Assembly: GCF_032854445.1 (NCBI RefSeq)
Contig: NC_088300.1
Coordinates: forward strand, 62,410,984 to 62,474,983
From: Liolophura sinensis
Taxonomy: Eukaryota; Mollusca; Polyplacophora; Chitonida; Chitonidae
Reading direction: 5' to 3'
DNA: 64,000 bases
The notes under the pieces were generated by a model that saw only the letters and a list, made by a program, of their open reading frames with translations, made no database searches and was not told the DNA's origin. Positions within the stretch are counted from its first letter, which is position 1; every line of letters begins with the position of its first letter. Of the stretch, positions 1 to 10,656 are shown piece after piece. The position numbers and the translations under genes are program-made.

Positions 1-465
1 TTGTTAGCGTCACCTCCCGTGTCATTAGATCCAATTAATACTGGGCCTATCGTTAAAGTGCCCATTAAATCCCGATCCGTGATTGACAGTTGTAAGCAAA
101 TAGAGTCTACCGACTAAATTTCGATCGATATCGCCACAGAAATCTCCTGGTTTTGTTCTGCTCGGGTACCGGTCGGTAAGGGGGAAGGCTTTAATGGATT
201 TTGTTCATCTCAGATTGTTCTGGTAGTTTTCACTCAGTACATTTTCGATGCTGTTTTTGTCAACAAGACATACCGATATTTTATGGAAGTAACTCCTCTA
301 TATCTTCAGCTACTATACCTTCCCACCAATTATATGACATAGGGTACAATTTTGCCAGGAATATATACTCACTGCATGTCGGCTTAGGAAATCTCGTTGG
401 ACCTGGCAGTTATGAGTACATATAAATCCCAACGGTAAGCTGTTGTCAGACATTTGTGATTAATA
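1..465. other. Unassigned sequence
   Basis: No coding exon, RNA gene or repeat could be recognised. The longest reading frames are under 80 codons and have no family resemblance. Confidence 0.5.
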
Positions 466-625
466 TGGTGAAAAGTGTGCCCAGTAAAGTAAACCACCGA
501 TCCTCACCAGACTTTACCTGAAAACACCCTGACAAAGTCCCAGCCGCAACACCGAGAGTTGGATTCAAACACGCGACCACATTGATCAAGATCTTAATAG
601 TCGTAGCGACTATCATATTCACTTG
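466..625 (-). mobile_element. SINE-like fragment, family D
   Basis: Read on the minus strand, this segment contains a Pol III box-B-like motif (GTGTTTGAATCC, near 562-574). The flanking sequence resembles the segments at about 4868-5020 and 7318-7465. All three lie in the same orientation and share a block of about 60-70 bp around the motif. I infer an old tRNA-related SINE. No convincing box A or tail is visible, so it is a truncated, inactive copy. Confidence 0.45.
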
Positions 626-666
626 TGACTTAAAAAATAACATTTATATGCGATAACAAGATTCAT

Positions 667-930
667 ATTAAACGTACTGGACCGCCGTGATGGAGAGAGT
701 AAGCACGCCAGCACGGCGCAATGACCCAGGAGCCTCTCACCAATGTTATCGCTGTGAGTTGAAGTGCAAATCATCCTGGCTTCCTCTCCGTCCGTGCATG
801 GGAAGGTCTACCAGCAACCTGCGGATAATCGTGGGTTTCCCCTGGGCTCTGTTCGGTTTCCTCCCACAATAGTGCTGGCCGCCGTCGTTTAAGTGAAATA
901 TTCTTGAGTACAGCGTAAAACAAATACATA
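667..930 (+). mobile_element. SINE family A, near full length
   Basis: This matches the full-length SINE at 32486-32758 over most of its length. Shared parts are the 'gcctctcaccaa' block, a degraded box-B region (gtgagttgaagtgc instead of gagttcaagtcc), a 'ggcttcctctccg' segment and the 3' 'ctggccgccgtcg..gtgaaatattcttgagtac' tail, ending in an A-rich stretch. The box-A region is degraded. It would have been mobilised by a LINE reverse transcriptase (general SINE knowledge) and shows no coding capacity. Confidence 0.8.
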
Positions 931-2185
931 AAATAAATGGATTAAACATACGCCTTAGCTCTTTTTTTAGTTCTTCATTTTATCTGCACACAGATTAAAG
1001 GTGTCCAATGTGTTTAGTTTCTTGATTGAATACACTATCATGTTTGAAAATGGGACAGGCTACAACCCTTACCTCAACAGCCCATAGCTGTCGCTTTTCT
1101 ACCTTCACCAAAGCCGCCTCATTGATTACACAACACGGAAATGAAACTTCCCTTTCATTCCTCCCATCAGTAAAGTGTGTGTACCAGCAGTCGTCTACCG
1201 TTTGTCGATTGTGACGTCTTGCGCTGTATACAAGGCGATGTATGTATGCTTGACTTGCTGTGTGACGTCAGGACAGGCGAGCGTGATGTCACAGAAGGTC
1301 ACATTTAACGTGCCTTCTACACTGTGTCGTCTTGACGGTTATATTTTAGGGCCATATTAATATGATTATATATGATGCATTCTTCATAACTTGTCAGCGC
1401 TATATTATTACAGAGCGCATCAGAGGAAAAGCACACCATCAGATTAAACGTAATAAAGGTTATGGTAAAGGTTTGTGACACATTGCCCACTCCCCACATG
1501 CGTTCGTCTCTGTGTACAGTACGACTTTTTTCTGTCATAAGTTCTCTCCCTTGGATTGCTCACTGCGAGTTTTGTCAGCTTCACGTAATCCTTCGCCCCA
1601 TTGTAATTTTCCTTTTTATCGTGATGACGTTGTAACCAAGAACTTGGAACTGATGGAGTTTACTTTCACTGGATTATAGGTTGGTTGGGATTACGTAATT
1701 AACGCCTGTTGACCCTACAAGGCAAAATGCTGGGAAGAAATAAATGTACGTACGTTCACCACTATAGCTTGCCGTTGCGTCGGCTTTGATAATTGGGCTT
1801 CAAGTTTCTAGTGGACAGTACGGCAGTGAAATGTTTAGAATGCATAATCAATAACACGCGGTGCCTCAAATGTAAGACTTTTGCAATACGAAGCAATTGT
1901 GATTTACTGTCATCAAAATAGTATATGGAAAATATTCAGTATTAAATACATGGGAAGTTCGGTAAATGAAACATCCCAGAGCCCACTATTGCAAAACTTC
2001 GCAAGACAGGTTTTCATAACTTTTCACGTAAATAGTTGGCCTTAAATGTTATTATGTACGCCCAAGGTTATTTACGCAAAATTACCTGAGAAATATGACA
2101 AACCATGTAGGCCCTATGTAAGTGTGAAAGAACAGGTGAGAACATGACCTACCGACTCCAGAGCTAGGTTCAGTACAACTACCGT
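931..2185. other. Unassigned sequence with CRE-like sites
   Basis: No gene was recognised. Three CREB/ATF-type half or full palindromes cluster at 1212-1219 (TGACGTCT), 1263-1270 (TGACGTCA) and 1284-1291 (TGATGTCA). Nothing else stands out. These could be regulatory, but short palindromes also occur by chance. Confidence 0.3.
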
Positions 2186-2532
2186 TTGCATAACTCCTAT
2201 ACTCTTAACATTATTACCATAAGGAAGATCCAGGTAGCAATAGCCAGGTTAAGAACTTCCCATAGATTATCAGTCGAAACTAGGAGGTGGCACAAACCTA
2301 AGAAACTGTCTGTTGACGAAAGAAAATGTGGTATACTTGTGATGTTGAAGATGAATATCATTTCCTACATTTGTGTTCATCCATTAAAAGTTATAGTCAG
2401 AAATACATTTCCCAGTATTATACTGTCAGTCTAGATAGAAGAAAACTTTTTGAACTACTGACTACAACTAATGTGCAACAGTTACGAAGCTGCTCACTGT
2501 TTTTTTTTTTTTTTGACAAATCTTTTAGATGA
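2186..2532 (+). pseudogene. 3' end of a non-LTR retrotransposon (LINE) ORF2, frameshifted
   Basis: The first part encodes a segment with ARLRTSHRLSVETRRWHKPKK followed by DERKC. After a one-base frameshift near 2330 the adjoining frame continues with CDVEDEYHFLHLC, then a KLFELLTTTN-type segment. LINE ORF2 proteins of many invertebrates end this way after the reverse transcriptase: a basic 'LR..SH.L..E.GRW' stretch, a C-x2-C..E-DE-HF...C zinc-binding motif and a hydrophobic 'LL...N' tail. The reverse transcriptase and endonuclease domains are absent, so this is a 5'-truncated, dead copy. The following 170 bases, up to an AATAAA-like signal near 2684, may be its 3' UTR. The p85 exon begins about 550 bp downstream, so the copy may lie in an intron of that gene. 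The LINE clade cannot be named from this much sequence. Confidence 0.75.
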
Positions 2533-2699
2533 ATGGAGTCATAGAGATGTGTATTAACTTGCATGCTGCATGACCTATTTATTGACAGTTGTATACATGT
2601 TACAAATGTTGTTGTCTCCTGTCCATAATCACGAAGTAATATGTTAAATGTTTGTGTGCTCATGAGCCATAGGCCCCATGCAATAATAAACTATTATAC

Positions 2700-3085
2700 T
2701 AATGGCATAAGCACCTACTAGACGGCCTTCGTTGGCAAATTTGTAAAAGGCGCCAGTCTCCCTGCTAAAGACAGGGCCTTGATACATGCTGACGTGTCTC
2801 CATATCGTTAATAACAAAGGCACATTAATTTAATCCAAAAGTATAAAGTGTTTATATTTGAGAACGTCACATTACTGCCACATGAATTTGTTCATAAAGT
2901 ATTTAATTTGAAGTAGAAGAAAAAAAAATGACCAGACATCACTTGTCTTGGGCAAAACCTGGAGGAATACTTGTGAGTGTAGTATTGACAGTAAATGGAA
3001 GTACATGAAACACTGACAGTTTTGCGTGTAAATTGTAACCCAATTGTATGTAGTCTCTTTAACCCTTGTGTATTCTGATTCATAG
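2700..3085 (+). other. Probable intron sequence before the p85 exon
   Basis: No exon was recognised. The segment ends in a TATTCTGATTCATAG-type 3' splice site directly before the exon at 3086. Confidence 0.35.
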
Positions 3086-3217
3086 GTGATCCAGCAGAGC
3101 TTGATCTCAGTGCATACGAAGTCCATCATATAGGGGGCGCTCTTAAACGTTATCTCAGAGAGTTGCCAAACCCAGTTATCCCAGTGGAATTCTATGAACA
3201 GTTGATAGAGGCAGCAA
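3086..3217 (+). CDS. Internal exon of a PI3-kinase p85-type regulatory subunit (RhoGAP/BH domain)
   Basis: The 132-nt open segment is bounded by a 3' splice site (..ttcatag) and a consensus 5' donor (gtaagt). It begins with two bases of a split codon and ends with one, so it is 44 codons long and both splice junctions have the same phase. The peptide contains DLSAYEVHH, then ALKRYLRELPNPVIP, then a FYEQLIEAA helix. This is the RhoGAP-fold segment specific to class IA PI3-kinase regulatory subunits, whose vertebrate members carry a very similar FKRYLLDLPNPVIP stretch. p85 binds the p110 catalytic subunit and phosphotyrosine proteins at the membrane; its BH domain contacts Rab or Rac-type GTPases (family knowledge). 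I found no preceding or following exon (SH3, remaining BH, SH2, inter-SH2). The gene may have very long introns, or this may be an isolated duplicated exon. A more generic RhoGAP protein is less likely because of the PNPVIP motif. Confidence 0.78.
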
Positions 3218-4395
3218 GTAAGTAAAGCTTAGCACATACGAAAGATCATCTGCTACATGTACAGTTTCAAGACTTGTGTGGTCACATTGTGCTTATTCTA
3301 AGTAATGCACATGTACATGATTCATCGACTGTTAATTTTGTTTCAACTGCAAAGGCCATGCAAGTTTTTGGTTGCCTGGTACATGTATATTCGATTTCTT
3401 GGTTGTGCAACATCACGAAAAGAAAAAGTTATGCTTTTTAAACTTCCTTTGAGATACTTTATCAGCACATATGTACATTTGGTCTAGTCTTGTCTTGTCT
3501 CTTTTAAAAAAATAGAACCCACATCGTGTTAGACCGTTAGACCAGCTAGGTCGTCGTCGAAATATATTTAAATCAATAAGTATATAACATTAGCTTCCGC
3601 CATTAATTAAAGGTATAAAAGGACCGGTATTATGTTTCACTAACTATTCCGCATGCAGTACCATTTCTCCATAAAGCAGCCTACTTCCAAGTACTCTACT
3701 TTTATACAAAGTATGGAATACTTTTACAAATTACATTATTTTCACAACGAACTCTAATTCTTCGTTGAATCCCTTATAAAAGATGTAAAAATTGTTTGTT
3801 TGTTTTTTTTTTGTGACATGTACACATGTATCAGATGACCTACTTTCCAGTCGATTTATAATACTATTAGCAATATGTGCCAAATCACATGGAATTCTGT
3901 TTAAACAGACGATAATTATTTTGCAATTTAAGTATAATGTATCCGAATTTGCCTGTTTTAGGAACACTGTTTACATTCACACCCAGGAGAATATGTACTC
4001 CTGTCCATTAATGAACAATAATGGTTTAATGTATCCTGAGTAAACACACGTACATTAGTCTGTTATCCCCGTGTTCATGTGGTTTAGCAGATTATGGACT
4101 GGGGAACAAATATCCGCATGTCCCTAATGCAAAATGTACAGTGAAAATATACTCACAAGTTGTGACAGTACATAGCTAGCCAAAGGCAAAAAACACATGA
4201 TAAAGCCTAGGAGGTTATCACATTCACGACACGACAACACCCTTGTACCATTAAAACCGTTTAGGTGTATCAGACAATATACCATAGTAATTTAATGCAT
4301 CGTCAATGAACGAATCTGTCCTGCATGTACACTAAACATTATGTCCATCTTTTATTACAGTTGTTACGAGAAACGCCTAGAGGGTGTCCATTTTG
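3218..4395. other. Unassigned, presumably intronic sequence
   Basis: The donor site at 3218 opens this stretch. No further exon of the p85 gene could be found by eye. The sequence is AT-rich with short homopolymers. Confidence 0.35.
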
Positions 4396-4535
4396 AGAAT
4401 ATTTATTTAATTATTTGATTGTTGCTTAACGCGCACTCACGAATATTTCACTTATACGACGGCGGCAGCCAGCTTTGCGCTTGGAGGAAGCCGGGCAGAT
4501 CCCGGGGGAAACCCATTACCATCCACAGGCTCTTT
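4396..4535 (-). mobile_element. SINE family A, 3' part
   Basis: On the minus strand this shows the family-A 3' half: 'ccatccacagg' complement, the 'gcccgggatctgcccggcttcctcc' type block, 'ccgccgtcgtataagtgaaatattcgtgag', then an AAAT-rich tail at the low-coordinate end. The tRNA-like head is missing. Confidence 0.75.
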
Positions 4536-4867
4536 GAGAAAAGATAATATTTACAATACCGGTATGAAACAATGAAGCGCTGCTTGAAGGGCAAGCACAC
4601 TTCTACACGAAACCAATTGTGTTATCCTTCTGACAGACAAAGAAAAAATGAATATGTGCGACTGATTCTTGTAGAAAGCGTTAAAACTTTTGTTTTCGTC
4701 TACAATCTTCGTAAAAGTACGTGCAAAAAAGAATTTAAGACCAATTTCCAATGGATCAATGTCACCATGAACAAACAACCACAGCTGCGAATACCTACGC
4801 CATGTATTTATTTATTTATTTATTGTATTGAGGTTTAAAACAGTATCACTTTAATATACCGCGGCGG

Positions 4868-5020
4868 TACATTTCGCTCGTAGAATGTGGAGACCAGAGG
4901 AAATCAATGTCTTTTCTCAAATACCCAAGAACCCTTCGCCTGACTCAAAGCCGCAGCCGACCCAGTGTTAGCTGTATTCAAGTACGCAACCTCACTGGTC
5001 AAAAAGGGTTATACAGTTGC
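4868..5020 (-). mobile_element. SINE-like fragment, family D
   Basis: The segment has the same orientation as 466-625 and 7318-7465 and resembles them around a decayed box-B-like motif (near 4975-4990). Divergence is high, and the call rests on that similarity alone. Confidence 0.35.
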
Positions 5021-5900
5021 GGCAAGATCAAATCATAATTTTAAGGAACTGACGAAGGAATTCCAGATTTTGTCTTCGAAATCTGAAATCATTGGTTTAC
5101 TATTTATTTCGAAGACAGACTGAGCAGGCTGGATTTTCTTCATAAATTAAAATACCACTTCTACGCTGTCTAATACCGTAATTATTCCTCCATAATTTGT
5201 AGTTGTTGTTTGATTGGATGTACCGGCCAGCTCCTGTCTCATACCTTTGTTCACGCATTTTCTGTCAAGGATAAACCGTATTATTCCAGGTGGTAAAATG
5301 ATGATGTGTCCCAGTTAAACTTTCGAGTCCAGCAAACGAGATATATTTGTTTTGATCTATAAGAGGCCCACAAAGATTAGCCCCAGCTCTTTACTAAAGG
5401 TCAAGGCCCTCCGAATTCAGGTCACCGAGACACATAGTGATCTATGGCGTTTCATATGGATTTTTGTAAAAGGCAGCCATATTTTCTAATCACTTTCAAT
5501 CCGCTCTTCACATTTCACTTTCTCACTGGACCCAGTGGAAATTTATACGACACAAATGTGTTTTATTCCCATTTTAACTGGTTGGAAAAGAAAGATATTG
5601 GGGGAAAGGGAGCGGAGAACAACCCGCTAAGCTATATTCTAACATAAAAACTAACTGTGAATAATGGGAGAAAATGTTCAGTAGGCCCGTGGGAATCATA
5701 TACGGTAATTCTCGTGAAACGATTAGGCAAACTTCTGAAAGCGTAATAAAGCTTTAGGCGTGAATTTGGCTCGGGGTTGATAAATGATATGAAACGATTG
5801 ATTTTTACCATCCGTTACCACCCTATGTACCCGCTGCAAACTTCCGTTCGCTGCCGCCTTGGGGAATTCGCGCCGAAAGCGAAAAGCATAAAGATTCTGG
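5021..5900. other. Unassigned sequence
   Basis: No gene or repeat was recognised. A reading frame of 130 codons on the minus strand (5723-6115) runs into the 83-bp tandem repeat and has no family features, so I treat it as chance. Confidence 0.4.
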
Positions 5901-5944
5901 ACAAATTCTATCAGGTGTCCTGCGAGGCCAGCTACACTGACCGG

Positions 5945-6410
5945 CGCTGGAGTATGTAGCTTATGGATGACTGGTGGAGTGAATCTCCAGAAACATAACT
6001 GGCTTAGTGAGGTTATGAGGTCAGGAAGGTACGTTGATGACGGATGGTGCCACAATCCAGACATGCATACGGCTTCCCAGCGCTGACACGTTAAACCACA
6101 AGGCCATAAAGGCACATGGATGACGGATCGTGCAAACCCGCAGACACATGACTGACTGATCAGCGCTGGCGCGCGAGATCATGAGGTCAGGACGGTAAGC
6201 TGTTGATGGATGGTGTCACAGTCCAGACTTACATACGACTGACCAACGCTGAAACGTAAGGTCATGATGTCAGGAATGCACGTAGATGACGGATGGCGTG
6301 ACAGTTCAGACATGAATAACACTGACCAGGGCTGACACGTGATTTCATGAGATTAAGACCGTAAGCTGACGACGGATGGTGTCAAACTCTAGGCCAGAGT
6401 AGTTGCGGAA
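5945..6410 (+). repeat. 83-bp tandem repeat, about 5 copies
   Basis: A core of the form GA(C/T)GGATGG recurs with its reference base at 6041, 6124, 6207, 6290 and 6373, exactly 83 bp apart each time. Each repeat also contains a 'gtcaggacggtaagctg'-type segment, a 'cacagtccagac' segment and a 'gaccagcgctgacacg' segment. A more diverged copy precedes the first. The copies differ by many substitutions yet keep a constant length. No open frame persists through the array (83 is not a multiple of three). Confidence 0.88.
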
Positions 6411-6882
6411 TATAACTCGAAAATCGAACAACACGAAGTGTTGGGAAAGCTACGCATCAAGTTACGAAATAAATTACGAAACCTAATACAGTTTAGGTCC
6501 AGTCGTATATACATGTAGTTGCAGAAGTTTTAGTAGTGTAGTAGATCCAGCAGTACATACGATGACATGCGTAAAAGCAGACTTAATGGAGAGCGTACAA
6601 TCTTTGCCCAGAAGTATTTGCATGTTACGACAGGTTCAGCAGTAAAGACGATTACATACATAAGCATAGGCAGGTGGTACACCAGACATCAGAGCGCATG
6701 AATCGATGTTGTAAGTGGTGAGGCGGTAGGAATTTGGAGCCCTCAGCACTCCTGTCCATCTGTGTTACTGCCGTCGCCAGACAGACTGAACAGTCTTTGT
6801 GAGCCTGACGCGAAGACAGGCAGGAGAGATTGTCAGCTGAATAATTGATGATGACAAATAACGCCACCGTGAGAAATCTGTT
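6411..6882. other. Unassigned sequence
   Basis: Nothing was recognised between the 83-bp repeat and the microsatellite. Confidence 0.4.
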
Positions 6883-6889
6883 GTATGTA

Positions 6890-6946
<57 letters not shown>
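6883..6946 (+). repeat. (TATG)n/(GT)n microsatellite
   Basis: About three TATG repeats run directly into 26 uninterrupted GT dinucleotides (6895-6946). It is likely length-polymorphic. Confidence 0.97.
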
Positions 6947-6948
<2 letters not shown>

Positions 6949-6983
6949 GCACTTAAGAAATTCTCACTTCTCATACCGGCCCC

Positions 6984-7297
6984 AAATGGCTCATTTTGAG
7001 AGCATTCGCTTCCGGGGCGGTAGATCCAGGATCGGGTCACCCCTAAGACCTTGAAGGGGGGAAGTTGTAGCTTCCTCGCTAAAGGCGATAGTGCATCGAC
7101 TGGTTGACTGGAGCGGCTTACGTGCCTTCGGTAAATTGTCTTAGTAAAGCAGCACTAGACCAAAAAAACGGTGGAAATCCACCCGGTAACATTACACACG
7201 TACATGTACTCTAAGGACTCCTTCGTCGTTATATCAATTAAAAATTGACAAGTACAACGTTTAAGCCCTAAGCACTCTCTCACTCACACACTCTCAC
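6984..7297 (+). mobile_element. SINE family B
   Basis: This matches the copy at 25755-26104 along nearly its whole length. Shared parts are a head with 'gcattcgcttccggg.cggtagatccaggatc', a middle with 'agtgcatcgactggttga' and 'ttcggtaa.t.gtct.agt.aagcagcactaga', and a tail 'ctccttcgtcgt.atat..' leading to 'agtacaacgttta.gccctaagcactc' and a CACT-rich end. The start resembles a tRNA box A (TGGCTCATTTTG, near 6988). It is a non-coding retroposon. Confidence 0.75.
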
Positions 7298-7317
7298 TTT
7301 TCTCGGCGCTCAAGTTT

Positions 7318-7465
7318 ATGAGTGGAGATAACCAGATCGCTAAATGTAACCCATCGACCTTAACATCGTACCTGACAAGTCTCCAACCGAAAGAGCGAAA
7401 GCTGGATTCGAACACACTACGTCACTGATTAAGAGCATGATAGTGGCTGCGAGCTATCTTTGGGC
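7318..7465 (-). mobile_element. SINE-like fragment, family D
   Basis: On the minus strand it contains a good box-B-like motif (GTGTTCGAATCC near 7409-7420) within sequence resembling 466-625, including the following 'agct..cgctctttcggttgga' segment. It sits tail to tail with the SINE-B copy just upstream. Confidence 0.5.
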
Positions 7466-7474
7466 CCATTTGGA

Positions 7475-7630
7475 ACCAGCGAGCTCGAGGCCTCGTGAAC
7501 ATTTCTCTCCGGTCGTACTTCGGAAGATCTGTCAGCAATCTGCGGTTGGTCGTGGGTTTCCCCCGGGCGCTACCCGCTTCCCTCCAAATATTCTTGAGTA
7601 CGGCGTAAAACACCAATGCAATCAATGTAG
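7475..7630 (+). mobile_element. SINE family A, partial
   Basis: This contains the 'ctctccggtcgtac..ggaagatctgtcagcaatctgcgg..ggtcgtgggtttccccc' middle, then jumps to 'tattcttgagtacggcgtaaaacaccaatg'. The 'ctggccgccgtcg' block before the tail is deleted. It is clearly the same family as 32486-32758. Confidence 0.78.
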
Positions 7631-7839
7631 TAATGAATAAGCAAACACAGACAGGACATCTGTACATGTACATGCACATGCATGTGTGACTAAGCACAGA
7701 GGGGAATAAATGTGTGAGCGATAAAATGGAAAGATTGTATTCGGCTGGATGAGACAGTGAGAAACATGTTTACGCCTTTATAAATAGCCATCAGTTAGAG
7801 TACTTTCCACTATCCCCCAGCCACCTTAGATCTGTAAGT

Positions 7840-8285
7840 AATGCATATAATCTTGAACACCAATGTCATAGCAACACTTATGCCAGCAATGCCATAACAA
7901 CACCGATGCTATATTAACACCAATGCCATAATAATAACAATGTCACCAATGTCATAATAACACCAAGGTTATAGTAACGTCCATGCCACAAATGACATAA
8001 TTACACCAATATACCATAACAACAATGCTATAACAACGCCAATACCATAGTACTAATGTCATAATAACACCAGTGCCATAATAATAAGCAATGCCATAAT
8101 AACAACAATGGAAGAATAATACCCTTGCCACCATTTTCATAATATCACCAGAACACCGATGGCACAAATGTATAATAACTCCAGTAAGCCATAATAAAAC
8201 AATGCCATAATAATACCAATATGTCTTTATAACGACAATGACATAATAACACCAAGGGCATGTGTAATAATATACGTCACGCTGC
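7840..8285 (+). repeat. Degenerate 'caccaatgccataataa' tandem repeat
   Basis: About two dozen loose copies of a 17-18-bp word (consensus near AACACCAATGCCATAATA) run for about 440 bp with many substitutions and small indels. The array ends just before the first family-A unit. Confidence 0.8.
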
Positions 8286-8504
8286 AAGCACCTATAAGGA
8301 TGAAAATATCTGCAAATCAGCACTTATTGGCGACTGACAAACAGGCTGTATGGACCGATCTTTCTTTCTTTCTGACACGGACAAACAAAATCATTGGTCG
8401 CTTTACGGATTGTCGTGGTTGAGACTGATGTCCACTTCTGAGGTTATGTGTTCCGTTAAGCGCATGTCATTGTGATGATTGGTGCGTTGTTAGAGGTGGA
8501 TTGC

Positions 8505-8605
8505 TGTAGCCATTTATTACGCTTGGTTATTACACTTGGTTATTACACTTATACTTGGTTATTACACTTACGTTTTTTATTACACTTACACTTGGTTATT
8601 ACACT
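8505..8605 (+). repeat. Short 'cttggttattaca' tandem expansion in A1
   Basis: Four to five copies of an 'acttggttattacact'-type word are present here. The matching place in A2 (about 12490) and in A5 (about 22105) has only one copy. Confidence 0.8.
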
Positions 8606-8820
8606 AGCCTGATTGGAGTATGGAATTTCAGCGATAGGGGTTGCTAGAAGTTAAGTGGAGCTGATATATGTTCATTTCAAATAAGAACAGTTATATTCAA
8701 ATATCCACCTTGTTCGTACTTAGCAGTTATCAAGTGCATGTTAATGACGCTGTGATAACTACCCTCGACCACAATAAATGACTGCGTCTGGAGCTCGTAG
8801 ACACACAGGCATGTGCACAG

Positions 8821-9644
8821 AACTGCCCAGTCCTAACGATAAACTCTATCATCCGCCCATCCTACGCGCATCTTGATTGGATGTGGAGCCGGTCCTACAC
8901 GGATCATGCAGCCATGGTGGGTGGCCCATGTGCGGATATTGGCACTTTCCTGATAACATTTTAAGCTGGTCTTGATTGACCAGGACATGTAGTCTCGTTT
9001 AGACCGTTTTAGGCACTTTAGCCTTTGCCCACACGCAAGATGTATCTTCAGTTTGCTTATCTGGCAAGACAGGTGTAGTGACGAGAAAAGTATTAGTAGA
9101 ATGGTTTATCATTTGCCTAACTCTCACTCATTCAAGTCAGAGAACGGCGAGCTAGCCCAATACCGTTTCGAGATTCGCTTTTCCGTTTCTCAACGAAGTT
9201 TATTAGTGTCAGTGGAAATGTGAAATCGTAACTGCATTCCAGGACAACTCATGACGTATGTTTTCGCCAAAAGCTATAGCAATATTACAAAGTAGCCATT
9301 CGTGGGCCTAAATTATCATGAATAATTTCTGTTATAACTGTGCACTATATTTAGCACTTAATAGTGGAATAATTGGGGAAACAGTCGAAACTCGATCTGC
9401 GTATTATTATGATTATGTGCAAATTAGTAACCAGGCTAGGAACTATACCGTTTCTGAATGTCACGTAACAAGGTTGGGGTCGAACAACGTGGGATTTGTT
9501 GTAAGTTAGATGACTGTATCTTGGTTAGATCTTGGCTGTATGATTGGCGTATAATGTGAACATCTTCCTGTGATATTACGCTCTTCCTACGCGGATATTC
9601 TGACCCACGTCCGTGCCAGACACATCGTTAGGATAGAGCAGTAC
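8821..9644 (+). mobile_element. Element C: non-autonomous terminal-inverted-repeat element, copy 1
   Basis: The segment begins ACTGCCCAGTCCTAA and ends in the near complement TTAGGATAGAGCAGT. It is alignable end to end, in the opposite orientation, with 36205-37070. At the corresponding site A2 (about 12727), A4 (about 18425) and A5 (about 22325) run straight through ('gacacatagacgtat'-like to 'ttcagttta'-like), so they are empty sites. It has no transposase and its reading frames are under 80 codons. This is a MITE-like DNA transposon of unassigned superfamily. The target duplication is too short or decayed to define. Confidence 0.72.
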
Positions 9645-10434
9645 TGTACCGTCTCTTTAACTTCAGGATAGGAGAACGGCGCTGCTTTTCTGAGCAGGGG
9701 CCTGAAATTTGGTTCATTGTATACAGACTGGTCATTAGCGAAATTTCTCCGGCAAATGGTAAAACCAAGAGAGGTGCATGAATAAGGGTATTGATGAATG
9801 TGTACGCTGGCACAGCCGTCGAGCGTCCAAGACCGAGAGTCATCTGGTAGACATAGCACATATATCAGATCACTCAAAATCGAGTATGCCAAAGACATGT
9901 GGGATATAGACTATTATAGACTATAGACTATTATAGAAATCAGCGTTCAATTAGTCTTAACAAAGAGTTATCAGATATAACAGGCTGTATGAAATTGGGT
10001 AGCCAAAGTGATATATCTGAGATAAATTAGAGTTTGACACAACACAGCGTGAAGGGCCCGGTGGACAGCTGGGTACAAACAAACAAACCCAAAATGCTCC
10101 CGGATTTATCCATACCAATATTAACATGCAGTAATGATGAGGCAAATGGGTACCTGGCTTCTGTCGTGCTCTGTTACGATCTGTCACAATCCATTACATA
10201 TTATTTGTTCGGAAATTTCCAACGTGCCTTGGTAGATATAACGTTAACATAACAGCATAATTAACAATTAACGGCCTCTTTTCTGGTAGTAAATTTGGAG
10301 ATTTGTTTGTACCCAACAGATGTAGATCAGGGTAACACTATGAGAGAATGAGAGTTGTATTTCAGGCAATCTAGCTGCATCGGGATTCACTTCCACTCTT
10401 TTTATAGTTCCCAATCTAGGAACAACTTGACAAG

Positions 10435-10656
10435 TTATACATTGGAGTATATTTTATAATTAAATACAGATTCAAATCTCTGAGGGTTCACCTTAAAGAA
10501 GAAAACTTTAAAAGATGACACTATACGCTGAAAAGAGCGCATTTGTTTATATCTGGTGGTGCCTGTTGCATAATTTTGCGACTTTCCCTCGAAATACACG
10601 TAAAGTCTGTAAACGGCAAAGCTGGCACAAATCGCTGAGTCCATCGCGTCCTCCAT
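10435..10656 (-). other. Short open frame inside element D (MEDAMD...)
   Basis: The frame runs 73 codons from an ATG at 10656. Its first part, MEDAMDSAICASFAVYRLYVY, is close to the frame at 50431-50538 in the other element-D copy (MEDAMDLAIHASFAVFRLYVY). The last part reads out of element D into family-A flank. Between the two copies roughly seven codons differ non-synonymously and four synonymously, so constraint is not shown. No known family is recognised. Confidence 0.3.

Noticed and set aside
5723-6115. 130-codon minus-strand frame.
   Set aside because: It overlaps the 83-bp tandem repeat, has no family motif, and its length is within chance for this composition.
7840-8285. CRISPR-like array of short repeats.
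   Set aside because: The words are contiguous and degenerate with no unique spacers, and the genome is eukaryotic.
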